Below are positions 45,032 through 53,318 of a stretch of 64,000 bases of DNA, piece after piece. Each line of letters starts with the position of its first letter. The stretch's first letter is position 1. The position numbers and the translations under genes were made by a program. The notes under the pieces were generated by a model that did no database searches, had not been told where the DNA came from, and worked only from the letters and a program-made list of their open reading frames with translations. Source of the DNA: Rubrobacter xylanophilus DSM 9941 (lineage in GTDB: Bacteria > Actinomycetota > Rubrobacteria > Rubrobacterales > Rubrobacteraceae); contig NC_008148.1 in assembly GCF_000014185.1 (NCBI RefSeq), positions 806,001 through 870,000 on the forward strand. Reading direction: 5' to 3'.

Positions 45032-46552
45032 TTGATCGTCGTACTGGACTTCGGGGGGCAGTACGCCCAGCTCATCGCCCGGCGCGTCCGGGAGGCGCGG
45101 GTCTTCAGCGAGCTGCTGCCCTACGACACCCCGCTGGAGGAGATCCGGCGCCGCGACCCGGAGGGGATCATCCTCTCCGGCGGCCCGAACAGCGTCTACG
45201 AGAGGGGGGCCCCGCGGGTGGACGCGGCCCTCTTCGACCTCGGGGTGCCGGTGCTCGGCATCTGCTACGGGATGCAGCTCATGGCCCTGACGCTCGGCGG
45301 GGAGGTGGGGGCGGTCCAGATCCGGGAGTACGGCCGCTCGAAGCTCGAGGTCCGGGGACACGGAGAGCTGTTCTCCGGCACCCCCGACGAGCAGACCGTC
45401 TGGACGAGCCACGGCGACGCGGTGCTGGCCGCGCCGCCGGGCTTCCGGGTGACCGCGCGGACGCCCTCCGTCCCGATACTCGCCTTTGAGGAGCCCTCCA
45501 GGGGGCTCTACGGGGTGCAGTTCCACCCCGAGGTGCGCCACACCGAGTACGGGATGGAGATCCTGAAGAACTTCCTCTTCGAGGCCTGCGGCTGCGCGCC
45601 GGACTGGACCCCGGTGAACATCGTCACCGAGGCGGTGGAGCGCGTCCGGGAGCAGGTGGGGGCGTCCCGGGCTATCTGCGCCCTCTCCGGCGGGGTGGAC
45701 TCGGCCACCGCCGCCATGCTCGTGCACCGCGCCATCGGGGACAAGCTGACCTGCGTCTTCGTGGACCACGGCCTCTTGCGGCAGAACGAGGCCGAGCAGG
45801 TGGTGGAGGCCTTCCGGCGGGAGGCCGGGCTGCCGCTCGTCCACGTGGACGCGAGGGAGCGCTTTCTGGACCGGCTGGCGGGGGTGACCGACCCGGAGGC
45901 CAAGCGCAAGATCGTCGGCGAGGAGTTCATCCGGGTCTTCGAGGAGGAGGCCGGGAAGATACGGGACGCCCGCTTTCTCGTGCAGGGGACGCTCTACTCC
46001 GACGTGATCGAGAGCGGCACCCGCGACGCGGCCAGGATAAAGAGCCACCACAACGTCGGGGGCCTGCCGGAGGTGATGGACCTCGAGCTCGTCGAGCCCC
46101 TGCGCAACCTCTTCAAGGACGAGGTGCGGGTGGTCGCCGCCGAGCTCGGGATGCCCGAGCGCCTCGTCTGGCGCCAGCCGTTCCCCGGTCCGGGGCTCGC
46201 CATCCGGATAATAGGGGAGGTCACCGCCGAGCGGCTCGAGATCCTGCGCAAGGCCGACGCGGTGCTGCAGGACGAGATCCGCTCGGCGGGCTACTACCGC
46301 AGGCTCTGGCAGAGCTTCGCCGTTTTGCCCGCGGTGCACTCGGTGGGGGTCATGGGCGACGCCCGCACCTACGCCTACCCCATCGTGATCCGGGCCGTCA
46401 CCTCCGACGACGCGATGACCGCCGACTGGGCTCGCCTCCCGTACGACCTCCTGGAGCGGATCTCGAACCGCATCATCAACGAGGTCCCCGGCGTGAACCG
46501 GGTGGCGCTCGACATCACCAGCAAGCCGCCCGGCACGATCGAGTGGGAGTGA
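45032..46552 (+). CDS. guaA: GMP synthase (glutamine-hydrolysing)
   Basis: 506 residues. Class I glutaminase domain ([20 protein letters not shown]; nucleophile Cys in [10 protein letters not shown]; His in VQFHPEV) then the ATP pyrophosphatase with P-loop [14 protein letters not shown] and the dimerisation domain ending [13 protein letters not shown]. It aminates XMP to GMP. TTG start at 45032, five bases after the guaB3 stop; upstream in-frame sequence belongs to guaB3. Confidence 0.96.
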   Translation: MIVVLDFGGQYAQLIARRVREARVFSELLPYDTPLEEIRRRDPEGIILSGGPNSVYERGAPRVDAALFDLGVPVLGICYGMQLMALTLGGEVGAVQIREYGRSKLEVRGHGELFSGTPDEQTVWTSHGDAVLAAPPGFRVTARTPSVPILAFEEPSRGLYGVQFHPEVRHTEYGMEILKNFLFEACGCAPDWTPVNIVTEAVERVREQVGASRAICALSGGVDSATAAMLVHRAIGDKLTCVFVDHGLLRQNEAEQVVEAFRREAGLPLVHVDARERFLDRLAGVTDPEAKRKIVGEEFIRVFEEEAGKIRDARFLVQGTLYSDVIESGTRDAARIKSHHNVGGLPEVMDLELVEPLRNLFKDEVRVVAAELGMPERLVWRQPFPGPGLAIRIIGEVTAERLEILRKADAVLQDEIRSAGYYRRLWQSFAVLPAVHSVGVMGDARTYAYPIVIRAVTSDDAMTADWARLPYDLLERISNRIINEVPGVNRVALDITSKPPGTIEWE

Positions 46553-46587
46553 GCGGGAAGCGGGCGTCCGGGGAGGGGTAGGCTCGC

Positions 46588-47385
46588 GTGGCCGCCCGGC
46601 TGCGCGTGATGACCTTCAACGTCCGCGGCGCGTACCACCCCGACGGCCGCAACGCCTGGCGTCGCCGCCGGAGCCTCAACGCGCGGGTCGTCCGGGGGGC
46701 CGCCCCCGACCTGATCGGCTTCCAGGAGCTGCAGCGGGCCAACCTGCGGTTCTACGAGCGGGAGCTGCCGCGCTACCGGCGGCTTCCGGGCCCGGAGTAC
46801 GAAAACCGCAGGCCCCGCGCCCGCAACGCCATCTTCTGGGACCCGGATCGGCTGGAGCTCCTGGAGAGCGGCGGCTTCTGGCTCTCGGAGACGCCGGAGC
46901 GCTTCTCGCGCTCCTGGGGCTCCCGGCAGGTCCGCTCGGCGAACTGGGCGGTCTTCAGGGTGCTGCCCTCCGGGCCCGACCTCCTCCACCTCAACACCCA
47001 CCTCGACCACGTGAGCGCCGAGGCCCGCAGACGGGGCTCCCGGCTCATCGCCGGGCGGCTAGAGGGGGTGCGCCTGCCCGTGCTCCTGACCGGCGACTTC
47101 AACTGCAACCCCGGCTCGAGGACCTACGAGGTCTTCGCCTCCGCCGGCTTCGCCGACGCGCACCGCAGGGCCGGCAACCCGCCGGAGAACACCTTCCACC
47201 GCTTTATGGGCGAGGGCTACCGCTCCGGGAAGGAGGGGAGGATAGACTGGATCCTGGTGCGCGACGGCGGGCGGGCGCGCTGGGAGGTTCTCTCCTGCCG
47301 GGTCGTGCGCGACTGCGAACCCCCGCTCTACCCCAGCGACCACTACCCGGTGGTCGCCGACCTCGCGCTCGTGCCCGGCGTTTAA
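46588..47385 (+). CDS. Endonuclease/exonuclease/phosphatase-family hydrolase
   Basis: 265 residues. LRVMTFNVRGAY, GFQELQRANL, HLNTHLDHVS, LLTGDFNCNPGS, RIDWILVR and SDHYPVVADL give the complete EEP fold with its metal and catalytic residues. Family substrates range from DNA to phosphoinositides and sphingomyelin; this one cannot be placed. No signal peptide. GTG start, about 35 bases after guaA. Confidence 0.85.
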   Translation: MAARLRVMTFNVRGAYHPDGRNAWRRRRSLNARVVRGAAPDLIGFQELQRANLRFYERELPRYRRLPGPEYENRRPRARNAIFWDPDRLELLESGGFWLSETPERFSRSWGSRQVRSANWAVFRVLPSGPDLLHLNTHLDHVSAEARRRGSRLIAGRLEGVRLPVLLTGDFNCNPGSRTYEVFASAGFADAHRRAGNPPENTFHRFMGEGYRSGKEGRIDWILVRDGGRARWEVLSCRVVRDCEPPLYPSDHYPVVADLALVPGV

Positions 47386-47410
47386 CACAGATTTAGCCTC
47401 CGGTTTACAT
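47381..47410 (+). promoter_or_regulatory. PHO-box-like direct repeats upstream of pstS
   Basis: TTTA occurs at 47381, 47392 and 47404, each followed by A/G/C then C (TTTAAC, TTTAGC, TTTACA): three units at 11- and 12-base spacing, the periodicity of Pho regulon boxes. A TATCAT at 47441-47446 could be the -10; no -35 hexamer is seen, as expected for an activator-dependent promoter. Confidence 0.5.
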
Positions 47411-47514
47411 AAGTGCAACTACGCCCGGGGAGCCGTGGCCTATCATCCCGCTCTGGAGGCCGGAGTCCCGGCCGGTGGTTGGTGTCTCTGTTGGCGTTGC
47501 AAAGGAGCCTGCGT

Positions 47515-47530
47515 CTTGAGCGGACTCAAG
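47515..47530 (+). promoter_or_regulatory. Hairpin covering the pstS start codon
   Basis: CTTGAG (47515-47520) pairs with CTCAAG (47525-47530) around CGGA. The TTG start codon of pstS (47516-47518) lies in the left arm. This may reduce translation initiation. The dyad resembles half of the HspR operator, but the spacing is wrong for that. Confidence 0.4.
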
Positions 47531-48628
47531 GGTTGGAAGCTGGTCTGTGCCGGTTTGGCGCTCTCCTCGCTGCTGCTTGCGGGCTGCGCCACCGTCGACG
47601 AGGCCTCGCCCCAGCAGGGCGGCGGTTCCGGAGGCGGCTCGCAGGGGGCGGCCCAGCGGATAAACGGCGCCGGGGCCTCCTTCCCCGCGCCCTTCTACTC
47701 GGCGGTCTTCCAGCGCTTCGCGCAGGAGGAGGGGATAGAGGTCAACTACCAGTCCATCGGCTCGAGCGGCGGTCGCGAGCAGTTCATCCAGAAGACCGTC
47801 GCCTTCGGCGCCTCGGACGAGCCGATGAGCGAGGAGGAGATGCGGGAGGCCGGGGGCAACCCGCTCCACATCGCCACCGTGGGCGGGGCGGTGGTCCCCG
47901 TGTACAACATCGAGGGGGTGGACAGCGGGCTCAACTTCACCGGCCGGGTGCTCGCCGACATCTACCTCGGCAACATCACCCGCTGGAACGACCCGGCCAT
48001 AGCGGAGCTCAACCCGGGCGTGGAGCTGCCGGACGCCAAGATAGCGGTCGTCCACCGCTCCGACGGCTCGGGCACCACCAACATCTGGACCAGCTACCTG
48101 GCCGCGGTGAGCCCCGAGTGGAAGAGCGGGCCCGGCGCGGGCGGCGAGATAAAGTGGCCGACCGGCATCGGCGGCGACGGCAACGAGGGCGTGGCCGGGC
48201 TCGTCAAGCAGACCCCCAACTCCATCGGCTACGTGGGGCTGGAGTACGCGGTGCAGAACGAGCTGGCCTACGGCGACGTTGGCGAGGAGGGGGCCTTCGT
48301 CCGGCCCAGCGTCGAGAGCGCCCGGGCGGCCATCGCGGCGGCCGGGGACGAGATCCCGGAGGACCTCAGGTTCACCATCTCCTCGGCCAACCCGCAGGGC
48401 GAGGGGGTCTACCCGATCACGGGCCTCACCTGGATCCTCGTGCGCCAGCAGATGGACGACCCGGCGCAGTGCAGGGCCGTGGCGCAGGCTGCCTGGTACC
48501 TGACCCACGAGGGGCAGAGCCTCGCTCCCGACCTCAACTACGTGCCGCTCCCGGAGAACATCGTCTCCCGGGACGAGGAGCTGATCCGGAGCATGGAGGC
48601 CGGGGGCGAGAAGTGCTACGCGGGCTAG
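47516..48628 (+). CDS. pstS: Phosphate ABC transporter substrate-binding lipoprotein PstS
   Basis: 370 residues. Lipoprotein signal ending LLLAGC, then the PstS fold: INGAGASFPAPFYSAVFQ, SIGSSGGREQFIQ, FGASDEPMSEEEM and VVHRSDGSGTTNIWTSYL, which together hold the phosphate. Binds phosphate outside the membrane and passes it to PstCA. TTG start with AAAGGAG eight bases upstream; the in-frame extension upstream to a GTG lacks a signal sequence. First gene of pstSCAB-phoU. Confidence 0.95.
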   Translation: MSGLKGWKLVCAGLALSSLLLAGCATVDEASPQQGGGSGGGSQGAAQRINGAGASFPAPFYSAVFQRFAQEEGIEVNYQSIGSSGGREQFIQKTVAFGASDEPMSEEEMREAGGNPLHIATVGGAVVPVYNIEGVDSGLNFTGRVLADIYLGNITRWNDPAIAELNPGVELPDAKIAVVHRSDGSGTTNIWTSYLAAVSPEWKSGPGAGGEIKWPTGIGGDGNEGVAGLVKQTPNSIGYVGLEYAVQNELAYGDVGEEGAFVRPSVESARAAIAAAGDEIPEDLRFTISSANPQGEGVYPITGLTWILVRQQMDDPAQCRAVAQAAWYLTHEGQSLAPDLNYVPLPENIVSRDEELIRSMEAGGEKCYAG

Positions 48629-48705
48629 CGCAGAGCCTTGTAAAGCCGGGCCGGGAAGGCTAGATTGGCGATCTTGATGAGCTCTTTTGCGGGAGGCGGG
48701 GAAGC

Positions 48706-49653
48706 TTGAACCCTCTGAAGCGCCTGCGGCGGGGCAACCCGGGGGACGCGCTGTTCGGGGTCGTGGCCGTCCTCTTCGGGCTCTCCATCCTGGCGATAAT
48801 GGCCGGGATCATCTTCCAGCTCTGGATACAGAGCTCCGCCGCCCGTCAGGAGTTCGGGTGGGGCTTTCTGTGGAGCACCGAGTACAACCCCCAGACCGAC
48901 GAGTACGGGGCCCTCGTCTTCGTCTACGGCACGCTGGTCACCGCTGCCATCGCCATCCTGCTGGCCGGCCCCATAGGCGTGGGGATCGCCGCCTACCTCG
49001 TCGAGATAGCCCCCCCGGCGCTCAACCGCTTCGTGGGCTTCATGGTCGAGCTGCTGGCGGCCATCCCCTCCATCGTCTACGGGATCTGGGGTTTCTTCGT
49101 GCTCGCCCCGTTCCTCAGGGAGTACGTGGTGCCGGTGATACAGGCCTCGCCGCTGGGGTGGCTCCCGATCTTCGGGGGCACCTTCTTCGGGCCGACCGTG
49201 TTCACCGCGAGCATCGTGCTCGCCGTCATGATCCTGCCGACGGTCGCGGCCGTCTCGCGGGACGTCATCGGGGCGGTGCCGCGCGACCAGCGGGAGGGGA
49301 TGCTCGCGCTGGGGGCCACCCGGTGGGAGATGTTCCGCTGGGCCGTCCTTCCCTACGCCCGCAACGGCGTGCTCGGGGCCATCATCCTGGGGCTGGGCCG
49401 GGCGGCCGGGGAGACGATGGCCGTGACCTTCATCATCGGCAACAAGCCGCAGATCTTCACCTCGCTCTTCGACCAGGGGGCGACCATAGCCAGCCAGATC
49501 GCCGCCCAGTTCCCGGAGGCCGGGGGCATCCTGCTCTCGGTGCTCATCGAGCTGGGGCTGGTGCTGTTCGTGATCACGATAATCATCAACGCCGGGGCGC
49601 GCCTCCTGGTCTACCTGCTGAGCGGGGCGCCGAAGGGGGGTGTGAGGGTATGA
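48706..49653 (+). CDS. pstC: Phosphate ABC transporter permease PstC
   Basis: 315 residues with six membrane helices and the ABC-permease EAA loop in LALGATRWEMFRWAVLP. TTG start behind GGGAGGCGGGG. A weak inverted repeat (AGCCTT/AAGGCT, 48634-48661) between pstS and pstC might make pstS message more abundant, but lacks a T run. Stop overlaps pstA (ATGA). Confidence 0.93.
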   Translation: MNPLKRLRRGNPGDALFGVVAVLFGLSILAIMAGIIFQLWIQSSAARQEFGWGFLWSTEYNPQTDEYGALVFVYGTLVTAAIAILLAGPIGVGIAAYLVEIAPPALNRFVGFMVELLAAIPSIVYGIWGFFVLAPFLREYVVPVIQASPLGWLPIFGGTFFGPTVFTASIVLAVMILPTVAAVSRDVIGAVPRDQREGMLALGATRWEMFRWAVLPYARNGVLGAIILGLGRAAGETMAVTFIIGNKPQIFTSLFDQGATIASQIAAQFPEAGGILLSVLIELGLVLFVITIIINAGARLLVYLLSGAPKGGVRV

Positions 49654-50525
49654 ACCGCAGGCCGCTGGCCGAGGCGACGACGCGCTACAGGCGCAGGAAG
49701 CTCGTGGACCGCGTCATGACGGCGCTGGCCTACCTGTGCACCGCGGCCGCCGTAATTCCGCTGACCTGGATAGTGATCTACGTGATCTACCGGGGCCTCG
49801 GGGCCTGGGACGCGGAGTTCTTCACCGCCCTGCCCCAGCTCTACGGCGACGGCGGGGGGGTGCGCAACGGGATCGTCGGCACCCTCCTCATCGTGGGGAT
49901 GGCCACCCTCATGGGGGTGCCCGTGGGGATCATGGCCGGCATCTACCTCGCCGAGTACGGGAGCAACCGCCTCGGGGGGGTGGTGCGCTTTATGGCCGAC
50001 ACCCTCACCGGCGTCCCCTCCATCGTGGTCGGCCTGTTCGCCTTCGGGGTGGTGGTGGTCAGCATGGGCGGGTTCAACGCGTTCGCCGGGGCCTTCGCGC
50101 TGGCCATCATGATGGTGCCCGTCATCACCCGGACGACCGAGGAGATCCTGCGCCTGGTCCCCAACTCCATCCGGGAGGCCTCGCTGGCGCTCGGCATCCC
50201 GCGCTGGAAGACCATCCTGCGGGTGGTGGTGCCCACGGCGCTCAGCGGCATCGTGACCGGCGTTCTGCTCGCGGTGGCCCGGGTGGCAGGGGAGACGGCC
50301 CCGCTCATCCTCACCATCCTGGGGACCAACTTCCCCATAAGCCTCAACCCCTTCGAGGGGCCCTCCACGACGCTCTCGCTGCAGATCTACCAGCTCGCCG
50401 GGCAGCCCTCGCCGCAGGTGGTGGAGGTGGCGTGGGGGGCGGCGCTGTTGCTGGTGCTGATGGTGCTGGGCCTCAGCGTGGCGGCGCGGGTGATCTTCAG
50501 GGGCAACGCGCACACCAGGTTCTAG
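49650..50525 (+). CDS. pstA: Phosphate ABC transporter permease PstA
   Basis: 291 residues, six membrane helices; EAA loop [19 protein letters not shown]. Pairs with PstC to form the channel. ATG overlaps the pstC stop by four bases. Confidence 0.93.
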   Translation: MNRRPLAEATTRYRRRKLVDRVMTALAYLCTAAAVIPLTWIVIYVIYRGLGAWDAEFFTALPQLYGDGGGVRNGIVGTLLIVGMATLMGVPVGIMAGIYLAEYGSNRLGGVVRFMADTLTGVPSIVVGLFAFGVVVVSMGGFNAFAGAFALAIMMVPVITRTTEEILRLVPNSIREASLALGIPRWKTILRVVVPTALSGIVTGVLLAVARVAGETAPLILTILGTNFPISLNPFEGPSTTLSLQIYQLAGQPSPQVVEVAWGAALLLVLMVLGLSVAARVIFRGNAHTRF

Positions 50526-50543
50526 GCCCGGCGAGGAAGGGGG

Positions 50544-50549
50544 TATCAT
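50544..50549 (+). promoter_or_regulatory. Possible internal promoter -10 before pstB
   Basis: TATCAT 70 bases before the pstB ATG, in the 94-base gap after pstA. No -35 is evident. It would let pstB-phoU be expressed apart from pstSCA. Confidence 0.35.
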
Positions 50550-50619
50550 TACCGTGGAGCCGAAGGAGACCCTGCGACAGAGGTGGCCCGGCAGGGGCCG
50601 GACGGAGGAGACCGGCGCG

Positions 50620-51414
50620 ATGAAGAAGAGCGACGACGCCCCCGCCGTGATGACGGTGGAGCACCTCAACATGTACTACGGCTCCTTCATGGCGCTCAAG
50701 GACGTCAGCATGGTCATCCGCAAAAACCGGATCACCGCCCTCATCGGCCCCTCCGGCTGCGGCAAGAGCACCTTTATCCGCAGCCTGAACCGGATGCACG
50801 AGATCGTGCCGGGGGCCCGGGTGGAGGGGCGGGTGACGCTGGACGGCGAGGATATCTACGCCCCCGAGGTGGACCCGGTGCGCGTCCGGCGGCGGGTGGG
50901 GATGGTCTTCCAGAAGCCCAACCCCTTCCCCACCATGTCCATCTACGACAACGTGATAGCGGGCCTCAAGCTGGGGCGCAAGCGGAAGAAGAGCGAGCTG
51001 GACGAGATCGTGGAGCGGACGCTCCGGCAGGCGGCGCTGTGGGACGAGGTGAAGAACAAGCTGAGCGAGAGCGGGACCTCCCTCTCCGGCGGCCAGCAGC
51101 AGCGGCTGTGCATCGCCCGGACGCTGGCGCTGGAGCCGGAGGTGATCCTGATGGACGAGCCCGCCTCGGCCCTGGACCCGGTCTCCACCCAGAAGATCGA
51201 GGACGCCATGCTGGAGCTCAAGGAGCAGTACACGGTTGTGATCGTCACCCACAACATGCAGCAGGCGGCCCGGGTCTCGGACTACACCGGCTTCTTCTTC
51301 ATCGAGGACATGGGCCAGCCGGGCCAGCTCTGGGAGTTCGGGGAGACGGAGAAGATCTTCTCCAACCCCGACAGGAAGGAGACGGAGGACTACGTGACGG
51401 GACGGTTCGGTTAA
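50620..51414 (+). CDS. pstB: Phosphate ABC transporter ATPase PstB
   Basis: 264 residues. Walker [12 protein letters not shown]-loop [14 protein letters not shown] signature [14 protein letters not shown], Walker [14 protein letters not shown], and switch His in [11 protein letters not shown] at 50620 has GGAGGAG nine bases upstream and gives the normal family length. A GTG at 50554 is in frame but lies four bases behind TATCAT (50544-50549), a likely internal promoter, so it would be at or before the transcription start. Confidence 0.95.
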   Translation: MKKSDDAPAVMTVEHLNMYYGSFMALKDVSMVIRKNRITALIGPSGCGKSTFIRSLNRMHEIVPGARVEGRVTLDGEDIYAPEVDPVRVRRRVGMVFQKPNPFPTMSIYDNVIAGLKLGRKRKKSELDEIVERTLRQAALWDEVKNKLSESGTSLSGGQQQRLCIARTLALEPEVILMDEPASALDPVSTQKIEDAMLELKEQYTVVIVTHNMQQAARVSDYTGFFFIEDMGQPGQLWEFGETEKIFSNPDRKETEDYVTGRFG

Positions 51415-51418
51415 GGGC

Positions 51419-52114
51419 ATGCCGCGGGAGACCTTTCAGCAGGAGCTGGACAGCCTGGTCGCCACGGTGCTGGACCTCGGGCGGGAGGTTCTGGGGTCGC
51501 TCGACGACATGGTCGAGGCGCTGGAGACCGGGGACATCGGGGCGGCGAACCGCGAGATCGGGGTGGACGCCCGCTACAAGGCGCGGGGGACGGAGATAGA
51601 GCGGGACTGCATGCTCCTGCAGGCCCGCCAGGCCCCGGTGGCGAAGGATCTGCGCCTGATCTACACGGTGATGTCGCTCACCAACCACCTGGTCCGCTCG
51701 GGGACCCTGTGCGAGCACATCTGCCACGCCGTGGCGGACACCGCCGGCCAGGAGCGCAACGAGGAGCTGCAGCGGACCCTCGTCGAGATGGCCCGCACCG
51801 CCCGCGACATCTTCCACGAGGGGCTGGAGATCTTCGAGACCCGCGACATAGAGCGGGCCCGGGAGCTCCAGGCCTCCGACGACCGGGTGGACCTCCTATA
51901 CTCCGAGGCGCTCAACCTCATCGCCAACCCTCCCGCCGACGGGAACACCGGCTCCCCGGAGTGGCGGATGCGGGCGGCCCTCATCGTGCACTACCTGGAG
52001 CGCATCGCCGACCACGGCGTGGACATCGGCGCCCTCACCGTTTTCCTGGTGACCGGCGAGCGGATAGAGGACGCCATGGAACAGTATACGAACCGCGGCA
52101 ACCGCGAGGGCTGA
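51419..52114 (+). CDS. phoU: Phosphate transport regulator PhoU
   Basis: 231 residues, all alpha: two three-helix bundles with the metal-binding DARYKARGTEIERDCMLL and HYLERIADHGVDIG segments. PhoU links Pst transport to the PhoR kinase and represses the Pho regulon when phosphate is plentiful. ATG start five bases after pstB. Closes the operon. Confidence 0.93.
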   Translation: MPRETFQQELDSLVATVLDLGREVLGSLDDMVEALETGDIGAANREIGVDARYKARGTEIERDCMLLQARQAPVAKDLRLIYTVMSLTNHLVRSGTLCEHICHAVADTAGQERNEELQRTLVEMARTARDIFHEGLEIFETRDIERARELQASDDRVDLLYSEALNLIANPPADGNTGSPEWRMRAALIVHYLERIADHGVDIGALTVFLVTGERIEDAMEQYTNRGNREG

Positions 52115-52136
52115 GGCCTCGGAGAGGGCGCGTTTC

Positions 52137-52145
52137 TGGTATCAT
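52137..52145 (+). promoter_or_regulatory. Extended -10 promoter of the Rrf2 gene
   Basis: TGGTATCAT has the TG-N extension before TATCAT and no visible -35. The transcription start would be near 52152 and the leader about 32 nt. Confidence 0.5.
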
Positions 52146-52183
52146 TTGAAGCGTAGCCTGGCTCCTAGTGAGGTTTTGTTCTC

Positions 52184-52636
52184 GTGAGGCTTACAAAGAA
52201 GAGCAAGTACGCTGTGCGGGCGCTGGTGGAGGTCGTGCTCCGCGGCTCCGGCGGTCCGGTCGGGGTCTCGGAGATCGCGCGGCGCCAGCGCATACCCGAG
52301 CGTTTTCTGGAGCAGATCTTCGGCGAGCTCCGGCGGGCGGGGATACTGGAGAGCCACCGCGGGGCGCACGGCGGCTACAGCTTCTCCATGCCGCCCGAGG
52401 AGGTCACGGTGCTGGACATCGTGGAGGTGCTGGACGGCGAGATCCGGCCCGCCCGGTGCAGCGCGGGCGGGGTCTGCTACATCGACGACGCGCCGCTGTG
52501 CTCCACGAGCCGTGTCTGGGACGAGGCGCGGGTGGCCCTCGAGGGGGTCTTCGGGCGCTACAGCATCGCCCAGCTCGCCGCGGCCGAGCGCGAGATCCGC
52601 GCCGGGCAGGAGGAGAGAGCCCCCGTGGGCAAGTAG
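52184..52636 (+). CDS. Rrf2-family regulator, IscR-like
   Basis: 150 residues: winged helix (LTKKSKYAVRALVEVVL, RIPERFLEQIFGELRRAGIL, GAHGGYSF) and a Cys triad C92-x5-C98-x7-C106, in the positions where IscR holds its [2Fe-2S] cluster. It is probably an iron-sulfur or redox sensor. No isc or suf genes are within the window. GTG start. The following methyltransferase gene overlaps or abuts its stop. Confidence 0.85.
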   Translation: MRLTKKSKYAVRALVEVVLRGSGGPVGVSEIARRQRIPERFLEQIFGELRRAGILESHRGAHGGYSFSMPPEEVTVLDIVEVLDGEIRPARCSAGGVCYIDDAPLCSTSRVWDEARVALEGVFGRYSIAQLAAAEREIRAGQEERAPVGK

Positions 52637-52692
52637 CCCTGGAGCGGCTGCTCTGCCACCTGGAGGGCCGCACCGGCCTCTCCGAGAGCCGG

Positions 52693-53295
52693 GTGCCGGT
52701 GGGGGGCGAGGAGTACAGGATCCTCCACCCCGAGGCCGCCGAGGCCCTCATAGACGAGGCGGACTTCGAGCGGGACGAGCGGCTCCCCTACTGGGCCGAC
52801 CTGTGGCCGAGCGCGCTCGCCCTGGCCGGGCGCCTGGCCGCGGAAGACCTCCGGGGCGTGCGGGCCATCGAGCTCGGCTGCGGCGTGGGGCTCCCCTCGG
52901 TGGTCGCCCTGAGGCGCGGGGCCGAGGTGCTCGCCACGGACCACTACCGGGCCGCGCTGGACTTCGCCGCCCACAACGCCCGGGTCAACGCCGGGAGGGA
53001 GCTTCCGACCGCGCTGCTCGACTGGCACTCCCCGCCCCGAGAGCCCGGGAGCTTCGACCTCGTGCTCGCGGCCGACGTGCTCTACGAGAGGCGGCACGCC
53101 GAGGCCCTCTCCCGGCTTGTGCCCCGGCTGCTCGCCCTGGGCGGGGAGGCGCTCGTGGCCGACCCCGGGCGCGAGGGGTGCGCGGCCTTCCTCGCCGCGC
53201 TGGAGCGGGCCGGGCTGCGCGTCGGGAGCGAGCGCCGGGCCGTGCGGCAGGGGGGCAGGGGGGTCGGCGTCTATGTACACCGGATAAGCCGCTGA
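52693..53295 (+). CDS. Class I SAM-dependent methyltransferase (METTL-like)
   Basis: About 200 residues. LPYWADLWPSALALAGRL and the SAM-binding AIELGCGVGLPSVVAL, then VLATDHYRAAL, DLVLAADVLYE, match the protein-lysine methyltransferase family (Methyltransf_16 / Nnt1-like). The first standard start in frame after the Rrf2 stop is GTG 52693, but related sequence may reach upstream to a CTG at 52639. Substrate unknown; coupling to Rrf2 is likely. Cytoplasmic. Confidence 0.75.
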   Translation: MPVGGEEYRILHPEAAEALIDEADFERDERLPYWADLWPSALALAGRLAAEDLRGVRAIELGCGVGLPSVVALRRGAEVLATDHYRAALDFAAHNARVNAGRELPTALLDWHSPPREPGSFDLVLAADVLYERRHAEALSRLVPRLLALGGEALVADPGREGCAAFLAALERAGLRVGSERRAVRQGGRGVGVYVHRISR

Positions 53296-53304
53296 GCGTA
53301 CTGC

Positions 53305-53310
53305 TATACT
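53305..53310 (+). promoter_or_regulatory. Extended -10 box placed for a leaderless pcrA mRNA
   Basis: TGC-TATACT ends eight bases before the GTG at 53319. The gap is CTCTCCCG, without Shine-Dalgarno. No -35 hexamer, which the TG extension may offset. Confidence 0.6.
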
Positions 53311-53318
53311 CTCTCCCG

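Noticed and set aside
47515-47530. CTTGAG-N4-CTCAAG as a HAIR site
   Set aside because: Spacer is four bases instead of the required length, and it lies on the pstS start codon, outside any chaperone operon.
48634-48661. Terminator between pstS and pstC
   Set aside because: Only a 6-bp imperfectly placed stem with no T run; mentioned as a possible attenuator under pstC but not listed.
50554-50619. GTG at 50554 as the pstB start
   Set aside because: It would add 22 residues absent from the family, and it lies four bases behind a likely -10 box; ATG 50620 has a good ribosome-binding site.
52168-53295. 375-residue frame starting inside the Rrf2 gene
   Set aside because: The first 150 residues are an out-of-frame read of the Rrf2 regulator; only the C-terminal part is a methyltransferase.
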